A DNA stretch of 64,000 nt from 'Nostoc azollae' 0708 (GCF_000196515.1 NC_014248.1:744001-808000); one strand, 5' to 3'. Numbered from the stretch's first letter, positions 19,600 through 29,601 are shown. Numbers and translations: made by a program. Notes: a model not told the origin generated them from the letters alone.

Positions 19600-20505
19600 G
19601 AGGCTGATAAAGTAAATGTAAAGGGGAGTAGAAAAGGAATATTAGAAGGATAGGATACATAAAATGTAGTGTATTTACATAGCTAATCATGGCACGAAAG
19701 TCTTACCCCACAGACTTAACTGATATGGAGTGGGAAATCCTGGCCCCATTGATTCCACCAGCTAAAGAAGGAGGGCATCCACCCACAACAGATATGGGTG
19801 AAATATGTAATGCCATCTATTATCATTTGAAAACTGGATGTCAATGGAATATGCTTCCAGGTGACTTCCTGCCAAGGTCAACGGTATATAGCTATTACAG
19901 GAAATGGCAGCTCCAGGGGATTTGGGAAAAATTCAACCATACATTGGGTGGTCAAGTTCGCTCGAAATTAGGTAAATCAACACAACCTACCGCGCTCGCT
20001 GCAGACAGTCAGTCGGTCAACACTGACCAAAAAAAGGGGATGTGTATGGTTTTGACGGATGTAAAAAGGTAAAAGGAAGAAAGGGGCAGACTTTAGTTGA
20101 TAGCCTGGGACTTGTGTTGAAAGTTGTTGTTAGTGAAGCGAATGCCCCAGAACGAATACTTGCTGCCTATGCACTAATGGAACTGCTAGAGGAACCCACA
20201 GAATTATTGGAAAAGGTCCAAGTTTTATGGGTTGATTCCGGTTATGACGGTGATAAATTTGCACTTGCAGTTTGGTTCCTGACTCAAGCTCATGTTGAAG
20301 TCATAGGACCTACTGAGCAAGAATTTAAAGTTTTACCACAACCCTGGGTAGTAGAAAGAACATTTGGGTGGTTTAACCAATATCCTCGTCTAAGCAAGGA
20401 TTATGAGCGTTTAACACAAATGAGGGAAGGGGCTATATATGCTCTTATGACTAGAATTATGCTACTTCCTCTTGTCTCCTAAAGATTTACCTTATAAATC
20501 ATCTC
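19600..20505 (+). mobile_element. IS5-family insertion sequence, probably complete
   Basis: An element of about 906 bp has imperfect terminal repeats (GAGGCTGATAAAGTAAAT at the left; the complement of the right end reads GAGATGATTTATAAGGTAAAT). It encloses a transposase split into two overlapping frames. Its ends differ from those of the two MITEs, so it is not an obvious helper for them. Confidence 0.7.
19689..20482 (+). CDS. IS5-family transposase made by -1 frameshifting
   Basis: The first frame (19689-20072) gives an N-terminal DUF4096-type domain (MARKSYPTDLTDMEWEILAP) and the first catalytic Asp in ALAADSQSVN. The second frame (20042-20482) supplies the second Asp in VLWVDSGYDGD and the Glu in WVVERTFGWFNQYPRL. 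At 20030-20036 the zero frame reads A_AAA_AAG, a canonical -1 slippery heptamer, placed exactly where a -1 shift joins KK to GDVYGFDGCKK. The fused product of about 264 residues has all DDE residues. This is the only transposase here that looks functional. A simple frameshift mutation in the same A-run is the alternative. Confidence 0.8.
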
Positions 20506-20508
20506 TTA

Positions 20509-22112
20509 CCATGTACTACATTTACCATGTACTGCAAGCCGCTCAAATAGCTGAATCGGTGTGCTGAATCGGTGTAAAGTGTAAAGTTCTGCCAGAATGG
20601 CAAATATACACTCATAATATCTTATAGATTAGATATAAAAACATGAAAGACGTGAACGGCACCTAAATTCACCTTTACCAACAAAGTTAGTAATTCTGTC
20701 TAACCATGAAATACATCACAGTGGATGTTTCAACATTCATCATTTTATGGATTAGATGATTTTTACACCAATGACAATAAGCTGTAACTACTGGTGGTTG
20801 TTTTTCCTGGAAGGTCTAAGCAATTAAAAATTTTTGATTACAAGCTTTAGCACTAAAAGTAGGCTGGGAAATTGAAAAGTTACGGTAGAACCGTCCTCAC
20901 GGCTGGTAGGATTTATCGCTATTACACTTCTGTCTCAATTATGAGAACCCTATTTTTCCCAAATAGGATAACGCTCACTGTATAAATTAGCAATTTATAT
21001 AACTGATACTGGAAGCTTAAAATTTACACTGCTTCTTTCTCTATATAGAGGAATCCGGTTTGATTCCTGATAGGTTCAAATAAGATTCCTATAGTAGGTG
21101 ACAGAAAACAGGGTGTGGGGTATAGTTTAACTTTTTTAAATTTTAAAAAAACTTCTTCATTTGGTACTTCATTAAGTTCCTATCACTTACCACATATTTA
21201 CTGTTTGCTAATTTATCGAAAGTTAGATTTTTTAACTTAACTTATCTATTTTTTAAGGGTTTTATTAATAACTAAAGATCTTCCTTCGGAAGATAGATAC
21301 ATCTTTAGTATATTTGAGATGGTAATAGAAGATATCTCTCTATTACCCAAGATAGATATTTATCTATTTGATGTTGAAAAAATATTGATTTTTATAATCT
21401 CACAAAAGGATCTAATATTATTTTAAATAACTGATAATCTAATTGATTAATAATTCTAAATTCTTGAAATCTTCCCTCTAGAGTGGTTATTATAAAAATA
21501 TAACTTTAATATAAGTTTATTGTAAAGATTATATAAAGATTTTACGTCTTCATATTAATCTTTGCTAAAGATGTAGGAGTATTTTAAGATGAATAATAGT
21601 AAGGAAAGATAAAAACTGAGGAATTGTGGATTTTTCTTGTGATTTCTCTTCCGAAAAATTTCAGACTTACGACAATCTGCTGATGAGAAAATACTATTTT
21701 TAAGCTAGCGTTAAGAAATAGATAAATTCCTTGTCTGATATTAGCAATCTTCAGGCTTCAATGTATTGTTATAACAGGTTTTACCTCAGGTTGGTTAATC
21801 AGAACCCAACTAATTTAAATATTTGGAGGCTGCTGTATGAACCTGTATTGCAGTGTTCAAACACATCCTCAAAATTAGGGCTAACAATAAGCTCTAAGTT
21901 GCATTTATGTAATTATTGATCAAGGGCTGATACTGGAATTTAAGGTGTAAATGTGGGGGTAAATTAAAACCTTTTTATTTTTTCCTTAACTGACAGCTAT
22001 TGAGGTTTTTACTGTCCAATACTAATTGATTAATAGTGCATCTGGATTTTAGTAACAGATGTAAGGTAAAAATTTGCCCAAATTTTACAGTAGACAGCAA
22101 CTGGTAAGAATT
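20509..22112. other. 1.6-kb AT-rich intergenic tract before the exporter operon
   Basis: No gene is recognised here. It contains the 28-bp palindromic repeat at 21049-21076, a small hairpin at about 21277-21297 (gatcttcc, loop, ggaagata), and a very AT-rich segment at 21230-21560. Upstream regulatory sequences of the exporter operon presumably lie in the last few hundred bases; no confident promoter box was found. Confidence 0.55.
21049..21076. repeat. 28-bp palindromic repeat, copy 1
   Basis: Identical to 28869-28896 and in the same orientation. The first 20 bases form a hairpin with arms AGGAATC and GATTCCT. The two copies flank the whole exporter operon. Confidence 0.85.
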
Positions 22113-22712
22113 ATGTCCTCATCTTCTAATCAAAACACAGTTTCTGAAATTTACGATGCTCACGAAAGTAAGTTCTTAACACCGTTTCAGCGTAAGGTGT
22201 TGCTGAAAAATTTGCAATCTGATTTACAACCAGAATATCGACGCAGGATTGAAATCATGTTGTTAGCAGATATGGGTAGATCGCAATCTCATATTTGTGA
22301 AATTATTGGCTGTTCTCAGGAGATGGCGAGGTATTGGATAGGTATAGCTGAAGCTGGTATAGCTCATAAATGGAATGAAAGAAGGATAGGTAGACCCAAG
22401 ACTGTAAATAGTCAATATATTGAAAGATTGAAAGAACTGGTTAGTCATAGTCCACGTGAATATGGTTATGCTTTTGGGTATTGGACGGCTCAATGGTTAA
22501 GTAAACATTTAGCAAATGAGTTGGGGATTGAAATTAGTGATCGCCATATTAATCGCCTGCTTAAACAAATGGGACTTTCTACTAAACGCAAAATTTCCCA
22601 ACCATCAACAAATGCGCCAAATCAGGATTCTAGTATCACAATTTGCGATTTGCAATCTAGTTCCGAACCTAGTTTCAGTTGGTCATTTAACTTGATTCAG
22701 ACCAATAACTAA
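22113..22712 (+). CDS. HTH regulator resembling an IS630 transposase DNA-binding half
   Basis: About 199 residues from the ATG at 22113; an upstream TTG at 22074 in the same frame is less likely. Residues about 40-150 show two helix-turn-helix units and the linker GRPK, then SPREYGYAFGYWTAQWLSKH and ISDRHINRLLKQMGLSTKRK, the layout of the paired DNA-binding region of IS630 transposases. There is no DDE domain: the protein ends in a polar Ser-rich tail. It sits 21 bases ahead of the exporter gene in the same direction, so a role as local transcription regulator of the peptide cluster is my inference. The frame is unbroken, unlike most transposase genes here, which suggests selection. Confidence 0.72.
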   Translation: MSSSSNQNTVSEIYDAHESKFLTPFQRKVLLKNLQSDLQPEYRRRIEIMLLADMGRSQSHICEIIGCSQEMARYWIGIAEAGIAHKWNERRIGRPKTVNSQYIERLKELVSHSPREYGYAFGYWTAQWLSKHLANELGIEISDRHINRLLKQMGLSTKRKISQPSTNAPNQDSSITICDLQSSSEPSFSWSFNLIQTNN

Positions 22713-22733
22713 TATTGCCAGCGAGGTAAGGAA

Positions 22734-25700
22734 ATGCCATCAGCGTTTTCTCAGTCATATTTAGCAACACAAATTACCAAAATTGTGGGTGATTCGCTAT
22801 CAGATCAAGAACTTGAAAATTGTGTTCAAGCATTAGATATTATTGAACCACCAATAGCCAAACAATTCTGGATATCGACAACAGCACCACCAGGAATTTA
22901 TCTAGTTTTGTCGGGTAAGGTCAGGCTATTGGATGGTGGAAATAATTTGATTTCAACTTTGACTTCTGGTTCATCTTTTGGGGAGTTGACTTTATTTCCC
23001 GAACAAAATTTTAGTGCTTATGTAGCGAGGGCTTCTGTAAATTTAAAGGTCGGTTATCTTCCCCAGGAGGTAATTAATAGATTTGTGGGTGTGAGCGATC
23101 GCCTATTCATAAAGGCAGAACTTTGGGATATACTGGTGTTATTATCTCAAAACTCTGCTACACCTCGTCATGAATCGGTAGAGGAGATACTAACAGCATT
23201 ATCTCTATTTGCAAAACAAAATCTAGAAATTGGTTCTCTAAATCCTCAAGTGACCGAAAATACCAAACTATTGCTAGTGTGTCAGGGGGAATTACAACAT
23301 TGTCAGGGTAAAAAATTAACGCCAGGTAACATTTATGTAAATCCCCACAAGGAAAAGTGGCAAGCAACACAACCCAGCAGAGTATACATTTTGCATGATG
23401 CTGATTTGCAAACAGCACTACAATATTGGCCGCAATTAAGTAGGTTAATTGATGTAGAAAATGAGCCAATTACAGAACCAATCAAGCGCGAAGTTAAGGC
23501 TAGAAGCCGCAATGTGATTCAATTTCCCCAAACCACAATCCAGGAACAATCACAACCAAAACAAAGCCAGAAATACTTTCCTAGTCCTACTGTCACCGCT
23601 GGAAATTGGTGGCGTAAAGTTAGTAAACGCTATCCGTTTTGTGAACAACAAAGCGCCTCTGATTGTGGTGCGGCTTGTTTGGTGATGATTAGTCGTTATT
23701 GGGGTAAGAATTTTACCATTAATCGCTTGCGAGAACTGGCTAATATTAACCGTGCTGGTGCATCTATGCGGAGTTTAACTGCGGCGGCTGAAAGTATCGG
23801 TTTTGCTACTCGTCCGGTGAAAGCTAGTTTAGATAAATTAGCACAACAAACGTTACCTGCGATTGCACACTGGGAGGGTAAACATTACATCGTCGTCTAT
23901 GAAATTACCGAAAAATGGGTAATTGTCGCCGATCCTGCTATCGGTCAACTTAATCTGTCTATTCGAGAATTTAAAGCAGGTTGGACTGGTTATGCATTGT
24001 TATTACAACCAACAAACTCACTTCAAACAATCCCAGAAGCTAACACACCATTTTGGCAGTTATTTGAGTTAGTAAAACCTCATTACCAGGTACTGCTAGA
24101 AGTATTTGTTGCTTCAGTGTTAATTCAAGTATTTGGATTGGTGACACCTTTATTTACTCAACTATTATTAGACAGAGTAATTGTCCAAGGTAGCACCATT
24201 ACTTTAAATACTGTTGGGTTTGGGTTACTTATTTTTAGCTTATTTCGTGTTGTTATCAATGGACTCAGACAATATTTACTAGACCACACAGCTAACAGAA
24301 TTAGTGTGGCCTTGATGGTAGGTTTTATTAAACATACCTTTCGTTTACCTCTCTCATTTTTTGAGTCTCGTTACGTTGGTGATATTGTTTCTCGTGTCCA
24401 AGAGAATCAAAAAATTCAGCGTTTCTTAACTGGTGAAGCACTATCTATTGTTTTAGATTTTCTGACAGTATTTATCTACATCAGCTTGATGTTTTGGTAC
24501 AGTCCTTCAATGGCTTTATTGGTTTTGGCAATTGTACCACCCTTTGTATTACTAGCCCTCTTTGCCACACCTTTTTTAAGACGAACTAGTCGTGAAGTTT
24601 TTACGGCGGTGACAAAAGAAAATAGTTACTTAATTCAAAGTTTAACGGGAATTTCCTCGATTCGCTCAATGGCTATTGAACAAACAGTAAGATGGCGTTG
24701 GGAAGAATTGCTGAATAATTTGACTAAGAAAAACTTCAGTGTTCAAGTAATTGGAAATCAACTGGAAATTATTAGTTCTACAATTCAAGCCATAGCCAGT
24801 ACAGGATTATTGTGGTTTGGAGCATGGTTAGTAATTCAGAACCAGTTAACCATTGGACAGCTAGTAGCTTTTAATATGTTACTAGGTAACGTTATTCAGC
24901 CTTTCCAAAGGTTAATTAGTTTGTGGAATCAGTTACAAGAAGTGATAGTTTCTACAGAACGAATTAATGATGTTTTAGAAGCAAGCCCAGAAGAGGATCT
25001 AGCAGTTCACTCACGTCAAATATTACCTAGATTACGTGGCCATTTACATTTTGACAATGTAACTTTTCGCTATCATGCTGAAAGCGATATTAACATCCTA
25101 GAAAATCTCAGTTTTGAGATCTTACCTGAACAAACTGTTGCAGTTGTAGGGCGGAGTGGTTCAGGGAAAACAACTCTTTCTAAGTTGATTTTGGGTTTAT
25201 ATCCAGCGACAGATGGCCGAGTATTAATTGACAATCAAGATGTGGCTAGTATTTCTCTGCATTCATTGCGCTCGCAAATAGGAGTTGTTGACCAAGATAC
25301 ATTTTTATTTGGCGGTACAATTCGAGAAAATATTAGCATAGCTCATCCAGAAGCTACCCTAGAAGAAATTATTGAAGCAGCCCAACTTGCAGGTGCAGAT
25401 GAGTTTATTAAACGCATGGCTATGGGTTATGAAACCCAAATCGGTGAAGGTGGAGGAATGTTATCAGGGGGACAACGCCAACGCCTAGCAATAGCTCGTG
25501 CATTATTAGGAAGTCCGCGCCTTTTAATATTAGATGAAGCAACCAGTCATCTTGATGCAGAATCTGAGCGCATTATTCAGAACAATCTGAAAACAATTCT
25601 CAAAGGACGCACGAGTTTTATTATCGCCCATCGTCTTTCCACCGTGCGTCATGCTGACCTAATTTTAGTTTTAGATCGGGGGATTTTAGTTGAAAGTGGT

Positions 25701-25775
25701 ACTCATGAAGAATTAATTCTCAAGAGAGGACATTATTACTATCTTAATCAACAACAACTAGCGTCAACAGGCTGA
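22734..25775 (+). CDS. Peptidase-containing ABC exporter (C39 protease, HetC/SunT-like)
   Basis: This 1013-residue inner-membrane exporter should cut the leader of a secreted peptide at a double glycine and pump the product out with ATP. Order: cyclic-nucleotide-binding-like domain(s) at about 30-240; C39 peptidase at about 300-430 with Cys311 in QSASDCGAACL, His384 in GKHYIVV and Asp400 in VADPA all present; six-helix membrane domain at about 450-730; ATPase with Walker A VGRSGSGKTT (~805), signature LSGGQRQRLA (~909) and Walker B LLILDEATSHLD (~929). HetC of Anabaena belongs to the same broad exporter family, but the adjacent adaptor and precursor genes point to RiPP export. It is intact and heads a tight operon with HlyD and PpiC genes. 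Confidence 0.95.
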   Translation: MPSAFSQSYLATQITKIVGDSLSDQELENCVQALDIIEPPIAKQFWISTTAPPGIYLVLSGKVRLLDGGNNLISTLTSGSSFGELTLFPEQNFSAYVARASVNLKVGYLPQEVINRFVGVSDRLFIKAELWDILVLLSQNSATPRHESVEEILTALSLFAKQNLEIGSLNPQVTENTKLLLVCQGELQHCQGKKLTPGNIYVNPHKEKWQATQPSRVYILHDADLQTALQYWPQLSRLIDVENEPITEPIKREVKARSRNVIQFPQTTIQEQSQPKQSQKYFPSPTVTAGNWWRKVSKRYPFCEQQSASDCGAACLVMISRYWGKNFTINRLRELANINRAGASMRSLTAAAESIGFATRPVKASLDKLAQQTLPAIAHWEGKHYIVVYEITEKWVIVADPAIGQLNLSIREFKAGWTGYALLLQPTNSLQTIPEANTPFWQLFELVKPHYQVLLEVFVASVLIQVFGLVTPLFTQLLLDRVIVQGSTITLNTVGFGLLIFSLFRVVINGLRQYLLDHTANRISVALMVGFIKHTFRLPLSFFESRYVGDIVSRVQENQKIQRFLTGEALSIVLDFLTVFIYISLMFWYSPSMALLVLAIVPPFVLLALFATPFLRRTSREVFTAVTKENSYLIQSLTGISSIRSMAIEQTVRWRWEELLNNLTKKNFSVQVIGNQLEIISSTIQAIASTGLLWFGAWLVIQNQLTIGQLVAFNMLLGNVIQPFQRLISLWNQLQEVIVSTERINDVLEASPEEDLAVHSRQILPRLRGHLHFDNVTFRYHAESDINILENLSFEILPEQTVAVVGRSGSGKTTLSKLILGLYPATDGRVLIDNQDVASISLHSLRSQIGVVDQDTFLFGGTIRENISIAHPEATLEEIIEAAQLAGADEFIKRMAMGYETQIGEGGGMLSGGQRQRLAIARALLGSPRLLILDEATSHLDAESERIIQNNLKTILKGRTSFIIAHRLSTVRHADLILVLDRGILVESGTHEELILKRGHYYYLNQQQLASTG

Positions 25776-26025
25776 ATCAGTTAACAGTTACCAGTTAATA
25801 GTCAACAGTGGATTTGGTTAGGTATTTTTGATTCACAATCGGCAATCTCCAACTCAAACTCAGAGACGTTGTATACAACGTCTCTAATATATATGCTTCA
25901 TTTACAACTTATATTCAAGATTGTATCAGGGGATTTCATCCGCATTAATCTGCGTCAATCTGCGGTTAATTATTCATGTGTAACAGTTTTTCCAAAACAC
26001 TAATATTATTAATCCAAATTTGGTT

Positions 26026-27552
26026 ATGCCACAGTCAACTTACAATTCATCATCTACTCTTTTCATCTCAGGACAGGTCAAATCTTCATCCAGTCTACAT
26101 GAGACACAAACAGCAGGTAAAACTAACGACTGGTTTTATGGTACAGAAGAATTATTAGATGCCTTACCCAAAGCTTGGACACGCTCAATGCTGTATTTAC
26201 TGATTAGTTTTACAGTAGTAGCTTTACCTTGGGTAATGTTTACTAAAGTTGATGAAACTGGAAATGCTAGTGGAAGAATAGAACCTAAAGGATCCACCCA
26301 AAAATTAGATAGTGTAGTTACTGGTAGTGTTATTGCTGTCAATGTGAAAGAAGGTACAAATGTTAAAGCTGGACAGGTTTTAGTAGAAATTGAATCTGAA
26401 GTTCTGCGGACTGAAATTCAGCAAAGTCAAGCTAAGTTAGAAGGTTTAGTAAATCGTCAGGGACAATTAGAATTACTCAAAAATCAGGTATTATTGGTGA
26501 TTAATATTCAAGAACGACAAAATCAGTCTCAAACTTTGGAAAAACTGGCTCAACTTAATCAAGCACGGCAAAACTTGGATGCGAAACAAAGTGCATATCA
26601 TTTGCAAAAACTGGAAAAACTTGCTCAAATTGATAAAGTAGAACAGAACATAAATTCTACTCAAATTTCTCATCGGTTAGCCAAACGTCGTTTGAGTAGA
26701 GACTTATTAGAAGTTAAACGCTATCGTCTACTGTTACAGGAAGGTGCAATTCCTGAAACCAGAGTTGTAGAAGTAGAGAAAACAGCAGAAGATAGCGAAC
26801 GCTTGCAGGAAGAAGCTAAAGCTAATATCCAACAATCTGAGTTGCATCTACAGGAAGAATTAAGTCGATATAATTCAATTATGAGTCAAGCTCAGTCAGA
26901 TATTGAACAGGCAAAATTCCGTTTACAAGAGGAGGAAAATAGCTATGGAAGTGTAGTCCAAGCAGGTAAGCTCACGTTACTAAAAAGTCAGGAACAATAT
27001 AAAGATCTGCAAACACAAATTACTTCTTTGAAATCAGAAATTTCTCAAACTAAGAGTCAGATTACATCATTACAGTTGCAGTTACAGCAACGAGTAGTGC
27101 GCTCGCCTATTGATGGGACAATCTTTGAATTACCCATTAAAAAGCCGGGGTCTGTGGTGCAACCAGGACAAATGATAGCGCAAATTGCGCCCAAAGGTGC
27201 GGCTTTAATTTTAAAAGCAGAAATGCCTAGCCGGCAAAGTGGTTTTGTGAAGGAGGGAATGCCAGTCAAAATTAAATTTGATGCTTATCCTTTCCAAGAA
27301 TATGGTGTGATGCAAGGGTACGTAACTTCGATTTCACCTGATTCTAAAATTCAGGAAAATAGCCCGACCCGTCAGGAAACATATCAGTTAGAAATTGCAT
27401 TGGATCAACCTTATATTCAAACGGGTAATAAACGCATTCCTCTCACGCCAGGTCAGACAGCAACTGCTGAAGTAATTGTCCGTCAGCGTCGAGTTATTGA
27501 CTTTATCTTAGATCCTTTCAAAAAACTACAAAAGAATGGTCTAGAACTTTAG
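26026..27552 (+). CDS. HlyD-family periplasmic adaptor
   Basis: About 508 residues from the ATG at 26026; an in-frame TTG six bases earlier is possible. The N-terminus is cytoplasmic and is followed by one membrane segment (SMLYLLISFTVVALPWVMF, about 52-70), a biotinyl-lipoyl-like half motif (VTGSVIAVNVKEGTNVKAGQ), a long coiled coil at about 130-330, the second lipoyl half (RSPIDGTIFELPIKKPGSVV), and a beta-barrel to the end. HlyD proteins bridge an inner-membrane ABC exporter to an outer-membrane channel. Lying about 250 bases behind the C39 exporter, it completes a type I-like secretion unit. A TolC-like partner is not in the window. Confidence 0.94.
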   Translation: MPQSTYNSSSTLFISGQVKSSSSLHETQTAGKTNDWFYGTEELLDALPKAWTRSMLYLLISFTVVALPWVMFTKVDETGNASGRIEPKGSTQKLDSVVTGSVIAVNVKEGTNVKAGQVLVEIESEVLRTEIQQSQAKLEGLVNRQGQLELLKNQVLLVINIQERQNQSQTLEKLAQLNQARQNLDAKQSAYHLQKLEKLAQIDKVEQNINSTQISHRLAKRRLSRDLLEVKRYRLLLQEGAIPETRVVEVEKTAEDSERLQEEAKANIQQSELHLQEELSRYNSIMSQAQSDIEQAKFRLQEEENSYGSVVQAGKLTLLKSQEQYKDLQTQITSLKSEISQTKSQITSLQLQLQQRVVRSPIDGTIFELPIKKPGSVVQPGQMIAQIAPKGAALILKAEMPSRQSGFVKEGMPVKIKFDAYPFQEYGVMQGYVTSISPDSKIQENSPTRQETYQLEIALDQPYIQTGNKRIPLTPGQTATAEVIVRQRRVIDFILDPFKKLQKNGLEL

Positions 27553-27706
27553 AGATGAGAGATCCTGAATAACAGGATTCCCAATTTATGAGAGAAGTTG
27601 GGAATATGAGCATTTAGATTTTCATTACATCGGTTAATTAAAATTAATTCTCAAGATAAAGCGAGAATTTAAGATTATAAATACCTAGAAATTGAGGGAT
27701 TAGATT

Positions 27707-28492
27707 ATGTCAAAAGTTATAATTGTTTCCCATGAAGATATTGTTGATCATGTAAGAATAACTTGCCAAATCCCTAATTTATTAGAAGCGGTCGCCACCA
27801 GGAGGACTATTGTTGATACTGCTGTTCAAGAGGGTATTCAAATCGAAATCCAAGAACTACAACAGGCAGCAGATAGTCTTAGATTAGCCAATAAACTGAT
27901 TAAAGCAGAAGACACTTGGGCTTGGTTAGAAAAACATTATCTCTCTTTGGATAATTTTGAAGAAATTGCCCAGCTCAATCTACTATCAGCCAAGTTAGCT
28001 AATCATTTATTTGCAGATAAAGTTGAACCATTTTTTTATGCTCATCAACTCGATTATACTGGAGCAGTAACTTATGAAGTAATATTAGATGATGAAGATT
28101 TAGCTTTAGAAATATTTTATTCTCTGCAAGAAGGAGAAATAAGTTTCCAAGAAATTGCTCGTCAATATATTGACAATGCAGAAATTCGTCGTGCTGGAGG
28201 ATATCAAGGTATTCGGAAACGTAACGATTTTAGACCAGAAATAGCATCGGCAATTTTTGCAGCTAATCCACCGCAAATTCTCAAACCCATAATTACACCT
28301 AAAGGAGCGCATATTATTATGGTTGAAGAAATTATTAAACCCCAGTTAAACGAACAGATGCGCTTAAAAATTATGGGAGAGTTATTTACAAATTGGTTAA
28401 AACAACAAGTTAATACATTAGAAATTGTCGCCAAACTCATAGAACATCAAAATCCCCCATCTTCTTCAGAGAAGTTGAGTGAAGCCAGCTAA
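27707..28492 (+). CDS. Parvulin-type (PpiC/SurA-like) peptidyl-prolyl isomerase
   Basis: This 261-residue protein has a helical N-terminal part and a rotamase-like domain at about 118-215 with SLQEGEISFQEIARQY, RRAGGYQGIRKRNDFRPEIA and KPIITPKGAHIIMVEEI, which follow the PpiC fold pattern. It has no signal peptide, so it probably acts in the cytoplasm. Parvulin-like genes repeatedly sit beside C39 exporter plus HlyD pairs in filamentous cyanobacteria, suggesting a chaperone for the exported substrate; that role is inference. A ribosome site (TTGAGGGATT) precedes the ATG. Confidence 0.85.
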   Translation: MSKVIIVSHEDIVDHVRITCQIPNLLEAVATRRTIVDTAVQEGIQIEIQELQQAADSLRLANKLIKAEDTWAWLEKHYLSLDNFEEIAQLNLLSAKLANHLFADKVEPFFYAHQLDYTGAVTYEVILDDEDLALEIFYSLQEGEISFQEIARQYIDNAEIRRAGGYQGIRKRNDFRPEIASAIFAANPPQILKPIITPKGAHIIMVEEIIKPQLNEQMRLKIMGELFTNWLKQQVNTLEIVAKLIEHQNPPSSSEKLSEAS

Positions 28493-28868
28493 TATAATTG
28501 CTAATATAATTTCGGATTGGGAATCCCTGACTGTATCAGGTTTAGAGCAATACCATTTTTCACAGTCATTGTTCAAATTGGTATATAAGTAGGAAGGGAC
28601 AAAAGAACCATAGACGCGCAGCGGCTTGTCGAAGAGTAGTATGTAATGAAAAGTAAAATTGACCAAAACCTCTTCCCTATTGCATGAGTGCCTCTTGCCC
28701 TTCCGGTTCTCCAGTCGGACCCTGGGGGGAAGGCGAAGCGCCTACATGGGGGAAACCACACTACTTGCTTTATGCCAGGAAACCCCTCCACCTGAGTGGC
28801 TCCCCAAGACCACGCTGGTTCACCTCTTACCTTGTCATAACGATAATTTTTAACACCCACCTACTTAT

Positions 28869-28896
28869 AGGAATCCGGTTTGATTCCTGATAGGTT
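28869..28896. repeat. 28-bp palindromic repeat, copy 2
   Basis: Exact match of 21049-21076, with a hairpin formed by AGGAATC and GATTCCT. Confidence 0.85.
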
Positions 28897-29023
28897 GCGT
28901 GGTGTAAGCCATAACTACTCGTAGATTCAGGGAACAGGAAAGAAGGAATAAAATTATACTGAGTTTTTTCAAAAATCAAAGGGGAATCCTATATTTAATA
29001 TACTTTAATCTAACAAATTTCAT

Positions 29024-29060
29024 ATCCCCGACTTCTTAGAGAAACGGGGATGTTTTTGTT
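29024..29060 (+). terminator. Rho-independent terminator between the convergent operons
   Basis: ATCCCCG and CGGGGAT form a 7-bp stem around a 14-base loop, followed by GTTTTTGTTT on the plus strand. It is placed to end the exporter operon before it runs into the leftward operon; the A-rich upstream side gives weaker support for use from the other strand. Confidence 0.7.
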
Positions 29061-29174
29061 TATAATTTCCCAGATAAATTCGGTGGATTTTTCTATCAAA
29101 GAATGATTGCTTATAGGAATTGGTTGAAATTAAAATTTGCACAGTTCCCAATAGACATCTCCAATCACCCAACT

Positions 29175-29477
29175 TTAATTTGAGCTGTGGTTCTCATTAT
29201 TTAAATTAATCCAGCTTAATTTTATACCAGGTAGTCTTAATTTGTTTTCATGAATTGAATCATGATTATCTTCAGCAAAGATATAGTTTTCTCGGATTAA
29301 CTTACTGTAAGTTTCATGAGGTATATAGTCTAGAGGATCGCATCCAGAAAAATGGAGAAATAGAATACAAGCCCAGGAATATTTACCAAGGATGATAGCT
29401 TTGATAATTTCTCGAAATTGTGACTGCTGAAGTATCTTATTGAACTGTTTATTTTGTTCGTAATTTCCTTTAATCAT
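29175..29477 (-). CDS. Short HetP-family protein, last gene of the peptide operon
   Basis: These 100 residues contain the HetP core: FREIIKAIILGKYSWACILF followed by GCDPLDYIPHETYSKLIREN, aligned residue for residue with the protein at 18542-18925. A strong ribosome site (AGGAGGT) lies 7 bases before the ATG, so it is translated on purpose. It is 124 bases behind the HopA1-like gene in the same direction. HetP paralogs in Anabaena modulate heterocyst commitment. Why one sits at the end of a peptide-modification operon is unknown: it may be shared regulation or chance. Confidence 0.85.
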   Translation of the reverse strand: MIKGNYEQNKQFNKILQQSQFREIIKAIILGKYSWACILFLHFSGCDPLDYIPHETYSKLIRENYIFAEDNHDSIHENKLRLPGIKLSWINLNNENHSSN

Positions 29478-29601
29478 TCTATTACCTCCTGTATGTGAAG
29501 TTAACCTAATTTATCAACTATACTAGCTCCCACAAAAATCATCTGCATTCAAGCATTAGACATATTCAAGCATTAGACATGATGATCAATTCTTAATGCT
29601 A

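Larger units (their letters stand above)
28493..29174. other. Intergenic tract between convergent operons with dispersed repeats
   Basis: No gene is recognised. A GC-rich, strongly structured stretch at about 28600-28830 (pieces such as agacgcgcagcggcttgtcg and ggaaggcgaagcgcc) resembles short dispersed repeats of Nostoc genomes. The second 28-bp palindromic repeat is at 28869-28896 and a terminator hairpin at 29024-29060. Confidence 0.6.

Noticed and set aside
21731-21919. 62-codon frame in the AT-rich tract before the exporter operon
   Set aside because: Non-ATG-like context, no ribosome site and no similarity; probably chance.
22734-25775. Assignment of the exporter as hetC itself
   Set aside because: It is followed by HlyD and parvulin genes rather than hetP and carries a fully intact C39 triad. 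A RiPP exporter is the better reading, although a phylogeny would be needed to exclude orthology.
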